A stretch of 64,000 nucleotides of DNA from Roseiflexus castenholzii DSM 13941 (GTDB lineage Bacteria > Chloroflexota > Chloroflexia > Chloroflexales > Roseiflexaceae), in the NCBI RefSeq assembly GCF_000017805.1, contig NC_009767.1, positions 3,038,001 to 3,102,000 on the forward strand. Direction: 5' to 3'. How positions within the stretch are numbered: position 1 is the first letter of the stretch; the number at the start of each line of letters is the position of its first letter. The position numbers and the translations under genes were made by a program. Positions 43,034-51,276 of the stretch are shown here, one piece after another. The notes under the pieces are model-generated. The model did no database searches. It worked only from the letters and a program-made list of their open reading frames with translations, and was not told the DNA's origin.

Positions 43034-44833
43034 GTGCCTATGCCTCGTGTTTGCCAGTCGTGCGGCGCACTCAACCGTGACAATGCCCGCTATTGTCTCC
43101 GCTGCGCACAACCGCTCGCCGTCGAACGCTCGTCGACCGACGATACCGACTGGCTGGCAGCGCAATTGCTCGGTGTTTCCCCAGACCCTCCATCGGATGT
43201 CTCAGCCGCCTCCGAACAATCTGCGCCGCCCCGTGAGATGCTGGCGGTCTTTCCATCGGTTGCCGCGCCGCTCATGAGGCTGGATAAGGAGTCTGCCATG
43301 GACGCCCCGCCTGCTGTGCCAGGAACGTCGTCACTGTTTGCCGGTCGTTATGAAATCGTTGCCGTATCCGACACGATGGTCGAAGCGCTTGACCGCCAGC
43401 CATGGCGGCGTTGCTGGTCGTGTGGAACGACCGTCAATGAGCCGGGTGAAGCATTCTGCACCCAGTGCGGTGCGGCGCTCGACGGTCGTCGCTACCGTGG
43501 GCAGATCACAACCGGAGCGCCGACCGGTCTGGCGCTGGTGGCACAGATCACCGACCCCGCCACGCTCGCCTTCCTGCCGCCAATCTGGGATCAGGTGAGC
43601 GATGGCGATCGGACGTTGACGCTCATTCCGGCGACGCCGCAGACGTCGCTCACCCTTCCGCTCAGTGAGATCGAAGCATTCGTTATTGGGCGCGATCTGG
43701 CGCGCCTGATGACGTTGCTGCACGATCAGGGTTTCGTGCTGGGCGCTATCGAACCGGACGATCTGGAGATTGCGCCAACCCACGCAACGCGCCTGCGGAA
43801 TGCGCGTGGTCTGCGCCGCGCCGAAGGAGAACCCGCCACGACCGATCTGCTCCATCTGGCGACGCTGCTCGAAGCGCTGACGGCGACGCCGCGCACCACC
43901 CGACGGCTCGATGAGGAAGAGATAACCCTGAATGCCGCACCGACCATCGCCGATATACTGCGTGAGATACGTACTGGTCGCCTGACCGATCCCGCTGAAC
44001 TGGCACAACGGCTCGATCTTATCATTGCGTACCACACAGCGCCGAGTCCGCTGCGAGTCCGGTTCGGCGCCGCCACCGATACCGGACGGGTGCGCGACCT
44101 GAACGAAGACAGTCTGCTGGCGCTCGATCTGCGCCTGATCCGTCACAACCAACCGCGTTCGTGGAGCCTGTTCATCGTCGCCGATGGGATGGGAGGGCAC
44201 AGTGCAGGAGAGGTGGCGTCGGACCTGGCATTGCGCGGCGCACTGGAGATTGTGCAACGCGAATATCTGGCGCCAACGGTCGATGCCGATGCACCGGATA
44301 AGGAGGAAACGCTCCGTGATGTCGTGCGGCGCGCGGTGCTCCAGGCGAATGAGTACGTGATGCGCGAAGCGCGCAATCGCGGCAACGATATGGGTACAAC
44401 CATCACCCTGGCGCTGGTTGCCGGTGATCGCGCGGTTATTGGCAACGTTGGCGATAGTCGAACGTATCTGTTACGGGAAGGAAAACTCCGGCGCGTCAGC
44501 CGTGACCATTCGCTGGTGCAGCGGCTGGTCGATCTCGGGCAGATCACGCCCGACGAGGTGTACACTCACCCGCAGCGCAATGCGGTGCTTCGTTCGCTGG
44601 GAGACAAATCCAATGTCGATAGTGATATCTTTGTCGAACGGTTGCGTCCAGGCGATGCGCTGCTGCTGGCAAGCGACGGGTTGTGGGAAATGGTGCGCGA
44701 CGAGCGGATGGCGGACATTATTGCCGCGAATCCCGATCCGCAGGCGGCGTGCAAAGCGCTGATCGATGCCGCCAATGCCGCTGGCGGCGACGATAATATC
44801 ACTGTTATTCTGGCACTCTTCGAGTCGTACTGA
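43034..44833 (+). CDS. Zinc ribbon-pseudokinase-PP2C fusion protein
   Basis: This is a 599-residue protein. An N-terminal zinc ribbon (CQSCGALNRDNARYCLRCAQ) is followed by a region (about 100-330) that starts like a kinase (FAGRYEIVAVSD). It carries an inserted second zinc ribbon (CWSCGTTVNEPGEAFCTQCG) where the glycine loop should be, and ends with a decayed catalytic-loop region (LMTLLHDQGFVLGAIEPDDL in place of HRDLKPxN). The VAIK Lys, HRD and DFG are absent. The C-terminal PP2C domain (about 340-599) is intact: TDTGRVRDLNEDSLL, VADGMGGHSAGE, NDMGTTITLAL, NVGDSRTYLL, GGDDNITVI. Start GTG 43034 or ATG 43040; no clear ribosome-binding site. It ends one base before the kinase gene. Confidence 0.88.
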   Translation: MPMPRVCQSCGALNRDNARYCLRCAQPLAVERSSTDDTDWLAAQLLGVSPDPPSDVSAASEQSAPPREMLAVFPSVAAPLMRLDKESAMDAPPAVPGTSSLFAGRYEIVAVSDTMVEALDRQPWRRCWSCGTTVNEPGEAFCTQCGAALDGRRYRGQITTGAPTGLALVAQITDPATLAFLPPIWDQVSDGDRTLTLIPATPQTSLTLPLSEIEAFVIGRDLARLMTLLHDQGFVLGAIEPDDLEIAPTHATRLRNARGLRRAEGEPATTDLLHLATLLEALTATPRTTRRLDEEEITLNAAPTIADILREIRTGRLTDPAELAQRLDLIIAYHTAPSPLRVRFGAATDTGRVRDLNEDSLLALDLRLIRHNQPRSWSLFIVADGMGGHSAGEVASDLALRGALEIVQREYLAPTVDADAPDKEETLRDVVRRAVLQANEYVMREARNRGNDMGTTITLALVAGDRAVIGNVGDSRTYLLREGKLRRVSRDHSLVQRLVDLGQITPDEVYTHPQRNAVLRSLGDKSNVDSDIFVERLRPGDALLLASDGLWEMVRDERMADIIAANPDPQAACKALIDAANAAGGDDNITVILALFESY

Positions 44834-44834
44834 A

Positions 44835-46208
44835 ATGCGATGTCCTGTCTGTAACACCCCTAATCCCGACGGCGCCCCATTCTGCGCTGAGTGTGGAACC
44901 CGACTGTCAGGCTCGATAACGCCTGCCGTGTCATCGGCAACCGGTGTGCTGCCACAGCAGACAGTGCTTCAGGGTCGCTACATCATCGAGCAAAAACTTG
45001 GGCAGGGCGGGATGGGTGCAGTCTACCGCGCGCGTGACCTGCGCTTGAGCACGGTTGCCTGGGCGATCAAAGAAATGAGCCAGGCGCAGATCACCGGACC
45101 GCTGGAATTGCAGGAAGCGCGGGCGGCGTTTCAGCGCGAAGCCGAACTGCTCGCCGGTCTGTCGCATCCCGGACTGCCGAAAGTCGTCGATCACTTCGAG
45201 CAGGATGGCAAGGCGTACCTGGTCATGGAATTCGTTCCCGGCGATTCACTCCTGACGATTGCGCGACGCGAGGGTTTGCCCTTCCCCTTACCGCGCGTTC
45301 TCGATTGGGCGCGCCAGCTTTGTGAGGTGCTGGACTACCTCCACAACCGACCCACGCCCATTATCTTTCGCGACCTGAAACCGGCAAATATCATGCTGAC
45401 GCCCGAAGGTCGCATCAAACTGGTCGATTTCGGCATTGCGCGCGTTTTCAAGCCCGGCAAAGAGCGGGACACACAGGCATTCGGCACACTGGGGTACAGC
45501 GCTCCGGAACAGTACGGGCAGAGCCAGACCGATCCACGCGCCGATATTTATTCGCTTGGCGTACTGCTCCATCAATTGTTGACCGGCTACGACCCGACGA
45601 GCACCCCGTTTCGGTTGCCGCCCGCCAGTCGGGTCAATCCCGCAATTCCGCCACACATCTCCGAAGCCATTGCGCGCGCGGTCGATCCTGATCCTGCAAT
45701 GCGCTTTCCCGATGTGCGCGCCTTTTATCGGGCATTGACAGGTGATCAGCAGGTCATCCTCCGGTCGGATGCGCCAACGACGATGGCGCAACTCAGGATG
45801 GGAGGCGCGGGTTCATTCGGGCAAACGACGCCGATCTCATCGCCCGTCTCTGGCGGCGCGGCTGCGTCGGCGTCCCCTGCTCCATTACCGACGACCGGCG
45901 TCGCCAATGCCGGTCGCTGGATCGGGATCGTGAGCGTGGTCATTATGGGGCTGGCGGCCATTTTCGTCGCCATAGGCGTTACGTCGGAAGGCGCTGACAG
46001 CACACTGTCCGGCTTCGGCTACCTGATGGCGTTCCTGCCATTCGCCACCGGACCGGTCGCTTTCCTGCTGGGATTGATTGCGCTCCTCTCTCCCGCCACA
46101 CAACAGACAGTCCGAGGGCGGCAGCATGCTGTCGTTGCCGTTGCCGCCGGACTGGTGACGGGACTCTTGTGCTGTGGCATCTTCACGATGGTAGGCTCAT
46201 CAGGCTGA
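44835..46208 (+). CDS. Zinc-ribbon Ser/Thr protein kinase with C-terminal membrane spans
   Basis: This is a 457-residue protein. Zinc ribbon at 3-21 (CPVCNTPNPDGAPFCAECG). Hanks-type kinase domain about 48-315: glycine loop LGQGGMGAVYRARD, Lys79 in AIKEM, catalytic loop IIFRDLKPANIML at about 177-189 (Phe replaces the His of HRD), DFG at 198-200 and SAPEQYG. About three membrane spans follow (about 370-457), with the kinase inside the cell. All catalytic residues are present. It phosphorylates unknown targets, probably the FHA-binding partners of this cluster. It starts one base after the PP2C fusion gene. Confidence 0.93.
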   Translation: MRCPVCNTPNPDGAPFCAECGTRLSGSITPAVSSATGVLPQQTVLQGRYIIEQKLGQGGMGAVYRARDLRLSTVAWAIKEMSQAQITGPLELQEARAAFQREAELLAGLSHPGLPKVVDHFEQDGKAYLVMEFVPGDSLLTIARREGLPFPLPRVLDWARQLCEVLDYLHNRPTPIIFRDLKPANIMLTPEGRIKLVDFGIARVFKPGKERDTQAFGTLGYSAPEQYGQSQTDPRADIYSLGVLLHQLLTGYDPTSTPFRLPPASRVNPAIPPHISEAIARAVDPDPAMRFPDVRAFYRALTGDQQVILRSDAPTTMAQLRMGGAGSFGQTTPISSPVSGGAAASASPAPLPTTGVANAGRWIGIVSVVIMGLAAIFVAIGVTSEGADSTLSGFGYLMAFLPFATGPVAFLLGLIALLSPATQQTVRGRQHAVVAVAAGLVTGLLCCGIFTMVGSSG

Positions 46209-46283
46209 GGGTTCGGTGAGCGCAACGATCTGCGGACAAATAGCGTCTAAATGGACGGTTCCGCATGCGTCAAGGAGAGCGTT

Positions 46284-47522
46284 ATGGAGACAGGGGTCAC
46301 GCTCACGTGTACATGGGGACGCGCGCCACTGGTTGCCAGTGACGCGCCGCAGGTGGCGTACCTGCTGGTGGAAGCGCAGGCATCGGCGGTCGCCGAAAAA
46401 GCGCCGCTCAATTTCTGCCTCGTGCTCGACCGATCAGGATCGATGCAGGGCGCAAAACTTGCTGCGCTGAAGGAGGCGACCAGGCGAGTGATTGACACCC
46501 TGACACCTCAGGATATTGTGTCGATTGTGCTCTTCGATGACACCGTGCAGACGCTTGTGCCCGCGACGTTCGCCACCGACCGTGATGCGCTTAAGGCGCA
46601 GGTTGACGCCATTGAGGAAGCCGGCGGCACGGCTATGTCGGGCGGAATGGCGGCCGGCATTGTGGAATTGCGCAAGCACCATGACCCTGGACGGGTTAGC
46701 GCCATGCTGCTGTTGACCGACGGGCAGACTTGGGGCGATGAGGATCGCTGTCGCGCGCTGGCGCAGGAACTTGCCCGCGACCATGTGCGCGTCACGGCGC
46801 TTGGTCTTGGCGCGGAATGGAACGAGAAGTTGCTCGACGACATCGCCGATGCAACCGGCGGACTGTCGGATTACATCGCCGATCCGTCCCAGATCACGAC
46901 GTTCTTCCAGCATGCGGTGCGTATGGCGCAGGGCACGATCGCACAGGATGCGCGCCTGCTCCTGCGGTTGGTGCGCGGTGCGACGCCGCGCGCCGTATAT
47001 CGCGCCAATCCGATCATTGCCAACCTTGGCTATCAACCGATTGGCGACAGTGAGATTGCTGTGCGTCTGGGCGCTATCGAGACGGATGCTCCATCGAGTG
47101 TGATCGTTGACATGATGGTTCCAGCGCGCGAAGCCGGAGTTTTCCGAGTCGCTCAGGCTGAGCTGCACTACACGCCGGTTGGCGGTTCGGAACAGGTGAT
47201 CAAACAGGATATTCTGCTCGAATTTGTCGCCGAACCGGCGAAAGCGGCATATGATTCGCGTGTGATGAATCTGGTCGAAAAAGTAACGGCGTTCAAATTG
47301 CAGACACGCGCGCTTGCCGAAGCGGAGGCAGGCAATGTATCGGGCGCCACCCAGAAACTGCGCGCCGCAGCGACGCGCCTGCTCGATCTGGGAGAACTCG
47401 AACTGGCGCAAAAGGTCGCCGAGCAGGCTGAACAACTCGATCAGGGGCAGGCGATGAGCGCCGAACGCCAGAAAGAACTGCGCTACGCGACCCGTCGCCT
47501 GACGCAAAAACTCGAGGAGTAG
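46284..47522 (+). CDS. Von Willebrand factor type A domain protein
   Basis: This is a 412-residue protein with a VWA domain at about 37-205. The MIDAS metal site is intact: LVLDRSGSMQG (DxSxS), Thr in GGTAMSGGMA, and Asp in LLTDGQTWGDED. After a beta-sandwich region (about 220-340) comes an alpha-helical tail (AGNVSGATQKLRAAATRLLD, AQKVAEQAEQLDQGQ). No signal peptide, so it is cytoplasmic. It may act as a scaffold whose contacts depend on metal binding. CAAGGAGAGC precedes ATG 46284. Fourth gene of the cluster, 75 bp after the kinase. Confidence 0.9.
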   Translation: METGVTLTCTWGRAPLVASDAPQVAYLLVEAQASAVAEKAPLNFCLVLDRSGSMQGAKLAALKEATRRVIDTLTPQDIVSIVLFDDTVQTLVPATFATDRDALKAQVDAIEEAGGTAMSGGMAAGIVELRKHHDPGRVSAMLLLTDGQTWGDEDRCRALAQELARDHVRVTALGLGAEWNEKLLDDIADATGGLSDYIADPSQITTFFQHAVRMAQGTIAQDARLLLRLVRGATPRAVYRANPIIANLGYQPIGDSEIAVRLGAIETDAPSSVIVDMMVPAREAGVFRVAQAELHYTPVGGSEQVIKQDILLEFVAEPAKAAYDSRVMNLVEKVTAFKLQTRALAEAEAGNVSGATQKLRAAATRLLDLGELELAQKVAEQAEQLDQGQAMSAERQKELRYATRRLTQKLEE

Positions 47523-47549
47523 CCTCTTGAAGCATTTGGAGGAAGGGGA

Positions 47550-49067
47550 ATGATAACATGTCCAACGTGCGGCGCTCTGAATGATCCGGTGAACCGTTTC
47601 TGTGAGCAGTGCGGCGCACGGCTCGAACCCAGCGGTCCGGTTCCATCCGTTGCGCCGCCTGCCGCAACCGGTCAGACCTGCCCGAACTGCGGCGCTCATG
47701 TGCTTCCTGGCCAGGCGTTCTGCGAGGAGTGCGGCACAGCGCTGACGGCTACACCGCCGCCTCTCGGCTCAGGTGCGTCACCGGCTGGTTTCGACGCACC
47801 AACCATGATGGCGCCAGCGCCAGCGATGCCGGTTGCTGGCTCGATCTGCCCCGCATGCGGACACCAGACGATGCCGGGGGATCGGTTCTGCGATTCATGC
47901 GGTGCAGCGCTGGCGCCCGCGTCTTCCCCGTCGATTGCTGATGTGCCCACTGCTGCTGTGCCTGAACCGCTCTGGACTGCTCCTGCGCCTTCGGTAGCGC
48001 CATCAGCGGCTGGTGAGCCTCCCATGCCAACGCTGATCGAAGCGGCGCCTCCGCTGCCTGCTGCGCCAGCCGCCCCCGTTGAATCGCCAGCGCCTGTGGT
48101 GAGCGAAGCAGTCGTTGTACCGGTCGAATCTCCACCGCCGTCTGCTCCCGCCGCTCCGGCACTCGATGCGCAGGCGGAGTACGAAGCGAAACGCCAGGCG
48201 CTGCTCGATGAGATCGCGCGCCAGGATCAGATCATTGCGCAACTCGAACAGATGCAGGCGACGTTTGGCGCGGCAACGCCCCATGCCATCACGCTGGCGC
48301 TGGATGAAGCGCGGAATGCACGGGCAAAGGCGCAGAAAGAACTCGATGCGCTGCAACCGCCTCCGCCGCCTGTTGATCCGGCAGTCGTCGCTGCGCTCAA
48401 CGATGAAATTGCCAGACAGCAGCAGATCATTGCGCAACTCGAACAGATGCAGGCGACGTTTGGCGCGGCAACGCCCCATGCCATCACGCTGGCGCTGGAT
48501 GAAGCGCGGAATGCACTGGCAAAAGCGCGGGAGGAACTGGCATCGCTCGGCATTGCTGCGCCTGCCGCCATTGCGCCCGCGCCGGAAGCGCCGCCGCAGA
48601 TCGCAGCCGAACCCGTCGTACCGCCGGCGCCCGTTGTCGAACCGGTGGCGCCCCCTGTTGCGCATCGGGTTGAACCGGTGGCGCCGCTTCCCTTTGCTGC
48701 ACCGGCCACGCCTGATACAGCAGTGACGGTCACCTCCCCGCCGACCGGTCCACGCCTGGTGTTCGACAACGGACAGGGAGAAATTGCTGTGCCTGTGGAT
48801 AAAGCGGAGATCACAATTGGGCGCGAAGACCCGATCAGCGGTATTCACCCGGAGATCGACCTGACACCCTTCGGCGGCGAGAGTGGCGGCGTGAGTCGCC
48901 AGCATGCGCGCCTGATCCATAGCGGCGGGCAGTGGTCGATTGTCGATCTGGGCAGCACAAACTACACCCGAGTGGACGGTCTACGGATCGAGCCGGGTGC
49001 GCCGCATCCGCTGAAGGACGGTGCGCGCCTGCAATTCGGGCGCCTGACAGTGACATTCAGGATGTAA
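47550..49067 (+). CDS. Triple zinc-ribbon/FHA domain protein with repeated helical module
   Basis: This is a 505-residue protein. Three zinc ribbons: about 4-22 (CPTCGALNDPVNRFCEQCG), about 44-62 (CPNCGAHVLPGQAFCEECG) and about 95-113 (CPACGHQTMPGDRFCDSCG). A Pro/Ala-rich linker follows. Two near-identical about 45-residue helical modules (IIAQLEQMQATFGAATPHAI) are encoded by a perfect 93-bp direct repeat. The C-terminal FHA domain (about 415-505) shows ITIGREDPISGIHPEIDLT, GGVSRQHARLIHSGGQW, and DLGSTNYTRVDG with the phosphothreonine-binding Arg, Ser and Asn. GGAGGAAGGGGA precedes ATG 47550. Last gene of the cluster; probable phosphopeptide reader. Confidence 0.92.
   Translation: MITCPTCGALNDPVNRFCEQCGARLEPSGPVPSVAPPAATGQTCPNCGAHVLPGQAFCEECGTALTATPPPLGSGASPAGFDAPTMMAPAPAMPVAGSICPACGHQTMPGDRFCDSCGAALAPASSPSIADVPTAAVPEPLWTAPAPSVAPSAAGEPPMPTLIEAAPPLPAAPAAPVESPAPVVSEAVVVPVESPPPSAPAAPALDAQAEYEAKRQALLDEIARQDQIIAQLEQMQATFGAATPHAITLALDEARNARAKAQKELDALQPPPPPVDPAVVAALNDEIARQQQIIAQLEQMQATFGAATPHAITLALDEARNALAKAREELASLGIAAPAAIAPAPEAPPQIAAEPVVPPAPVVEPVAPPVAHRVEPVAPLPFAAPATPDTAVTVTSPPTGPRLVFDNGQGEIAVPVDKAEITIGREDPISGIHPEIDLTPFGGESGGVSRQHARLIHSGGQWSIVDLGSTNYTRVDGLRIEPGAPHPLKDGARLQFGRLTVTFRM
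48228..48515 (+). repeat. Perfect 93-bp direct repeat inside the FHA gene
   Basis: 48228-48320 is identical to 48423-48515 (offset 195 bp, 65 codons). The 100% identity at DNA level, including synonymous sites, shows a recent duplication or gene conversion of the helical module. Confidence 0.93.
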
Positions 49068-49514
49068 TGCCCTCAACCTCCTCCTGCCCCGCTCCCGCAT
49101 GCGGGAGCGGGGAGAGTGGCACAGCGCGCGGGTCCGTCCCCCGGTGGGCATGCCGGGTTCGCCGTCATTGCGCGACCGGCGCAGCCGGTCGAAGCAATCC
49201 CCTCACCCCCTGCCCCGCTCCTCTCAAGTGGAGCGTTTTTGCGCGACCGCGCCCTGATGTGGTTGCGCTTCGGGTTGACCTCCTACGGGAGGGTCAAGAC
49301 TGTTCGGCCAGGGTTCCGGCGCCAACCGCATGACGGGGAGCGGCCCGCCGTGGAGCGGTGCCGCGAGCAACACCAACCGTCCGCGACGGAAATATCTGAT
49401 CGCCTGCGGCGCCCGGCGACCTGTCGCGCAGCGGCGCGCCACATGCCTCGGCGGAAGCGCGTCCACGGTCGATTCGGTCATGTTGGTCGGTTCCCCGTGC
49501 CACCCACCACGTGT
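49068..49514. other. Intergenic region without a supported gene
   Basis: The DNA has a G/C-rich, Pro-codon-like character, with CCCCGCTCC/GGGAGCGGGG arms near 49090-49112 that could form a hairpin just after the FHA gene. Frames on both strands resemble no protein I know. A relic of mobile DNA is possible, given the transposase relic to the right. Confidence 0.5.
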
Positions 49515-49662
49515 TACCAATGACCTGTGAACATTCGGCATGGTCACCCCGAGCCGCGCGAGGGGTCGTGCGCGACCCGCGCCGATTCCTCGCTGCGTTT
49601 ACCCTGAGCGAAGCGAAGGGCTCGGAATGACAAGCATGCGGCATCTTCAATCGTCATTGGTA
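49515..49662. mobile_element. 148-bp MITE-like element with 10-bp terminal inverted repeats
   Basis: TACCAATGAC at 49515-49524 and GTCATTGGTA at 49653-49662. Inside it has the same order as the copy at 16246-16394 (GGTCACCCCGAG, GATTCCTCGCTGCG, GGAATGAC, GCATGCGGCAT), with the variant TTACCCTGAGCGAAGCGAAGGG also present in the 59739 copy. No coding capacity and no convincing target duplication. Confidence 0.85.
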
Positions 49663-49689
49663 TGTGGCATCCTGGTCGCCGCCCTCGAC

Positions 49690-50417
49690 CCCGACGCGCA
49701 TCCCATCCCAGACCGCCTCGGCGGCGGACGGTCGGTTCGCATCAACCAGGGTGCGGTCGCGGCGGCATCCCGGCGTGCCCGCAACTTGCCGTCGATCTGG
49801 CGTTCGCGGGTCGTGAAAGCGGCTGATCGCCCGTTTCCCCGGCGGGTCGCAACCGCCCCTGCCGCTTGATCCTAAGGAACGGCAGCCGGCCCAGGGGCAT
49901 GATGGGGCGATCTAGCCACAGGGCGGACACGCCGCGCTCCGCCAGCACGATGCCCCTCCCATCGACGGGCGTCCCATCGCGGCGATGGTCACACAGCGCG
50001 TCCCAATGCGGTCGCCACGCACCTGTGGCCGTGGCCGGTGCGATCAGCCACGCCACCGGGATGGCGCTGCCCCGGATGCCCACCCTGCTATGCAAGATGG
50101 TGCAGCGCTGCCCCAGGGGTGCGGCGTCCATCGCTACCGCCAGGGGGCCGCCTCGCGCCGTTGGCTGCCCTGCGCTGCACCCCCCTTGTGGCGCGCATAG
50201 CGATACCGGTCGCGCAGCCGTTGGACACCGTCTGGTCGTGTGGCTGGAACCACGTGGTCAGACAGACGGTGACCGTGGTCAGGGCACACCTTTGAGCCAG
50301 CACGATGCCAACGCTCCACAGGACCCATACCTGACGCTGCGGGGCGGGAAATGGGTTGCATTTGGCATGAGCGCCCACAGGGGAAGGGCTTGCCCAAAAC
50401 GCGCCACTTGCGGGCAT
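49690..50417 (-). pseudogene. Degraded DDE transposase relic
   Basis: Broken minus-strand frames carry transposase-like pieces: SVGIVLAQRCALTTVTVCLT and TTWFQPHDQTV (about 50230-50330), LHSRVGIRGSAIPVAWLIAP (about 50040-50095) and DRPIMPLGRLPFLRIKRQGRLRP (about 49865-49930). The pattern 'alyarWL...i...gw.PflRIk..g.yRP' is common in IS4-type transposases. Several frame changes are needed, and no terminal inverted repeats are seen. The exact family is uncertain. Confidence 0.55.
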
Positions 50418-50441
50418 GGCGGCGATCGTTGTTGAAGCGGA

Positions 50442-51275
50442 TTATGACGCCAGGGACAGGCTCTTGAACGCCTCGACCTGAGCGCGAATGGCGCGTTCTG
50501 TTGGCAGGCGCTCGATGCTCGATGCGCCGAAGAATCCTGCAATCCCTGGCATACGCTTCAGGGCAACGCCGACCTGATCGGGCTCATCGAACGGACCGCC
50601 ATGACAGATGACGATAATGTCCGAACGCACCTGTCGTCCGGCTTCCGCAATCTCCATAACCTTTGCAATCGCCTCATCGAGGGTCAGCGCCACACCTGCA
50701 CCAATGCTGCCCGACGTGGTCAGCCCGACATGCGCCACCAGTTGATCCGCGCCAGCGCGCGTCATTTCCCGCGCCTGATCGGCATCGAAGACGTAGGGTG
50801 AGGTGAACATGTCCATCTGATGCGCCAGATGGATCATCTCGACTTCTTTATCGTACCCCATGCCCGTGGCTTCCAGGTTGGCGCGAAAGTTGCCGTCAAT
50901 CAGGCCGACCGTGGGAAAGTTCTGCACCCCGGAAAAACCGATCTCGCGCAGTTGCTTGAGGAACACCGGCATCAGGCGAAACGGATCGGTGCCGCACACG
51001 CCGGCGAGCACCGGCGTCTGCTTCACAACCGGCAACACTTCGCTCGCCATTTCGACCACGATACCATTCGCATCGCCATAGGGGAGCAATCCGGCAAGCG
51101 ATCCGCGCCCAGCCATGCGGTATCGCCCTGAGTTGTAGATGATGATGATGTCTGCCCCGCCTGCCTCTGCAAATTTGGCAGAGATGCCTGTGCCGGCGCC
51201 AGCGCCGACGATAGGCCTGCCCGCCGCAATCTGTGCGTGCAAGCGCCGGAGGATTTCTTCGCGAGTGAATGCCAT
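50442..51275 (-). CDS. Phosphoenolpyruvate hydrolase-like TIM-barrel protein
   Basis: This is a 277-residue protein of the PEP-hydrolase/TIM-barrel signal-transduction family: GAGAGTGISAKFAEAGGADIII, GVCGTDPFRLMPVFLKQL and IGFSGVQNFPTVGLIDG. Biochemistry is unknown. CAGGAGGCATAAC precedes ATG 51275. It lies one base after the Tm-1-like gene at 51277-52512, and the two families are fused in plants and some bacteria, which supports a shared role. Confidence 0.88.
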   Translation of the reverse strand: MAFTREEILRRLHAQIAAGRPIVGAGAGTGISAKFAEAGGADIIIIYNSGRYRMAGRGSLAGLLPYGDANGIVVEMASEVLPVVKQTPVLAGVCGTDPFRLMPVFLKQLREIGFSGVQNFPTVGLIDGNFRANLEATGMGYDKEVEMIHLAHQMDMFTSPYVFDADQAREMTRAGADQLVAHVGLTTSGSIGAGVALTLDEAIAKVMEIAEAGRQVRSDIIVICHGGPFDEPDQVGVALKRMPGIAGFFGASSIERLPTERAIRAQVEAFKSLSLAS

Positions 51276-51276
51276 G

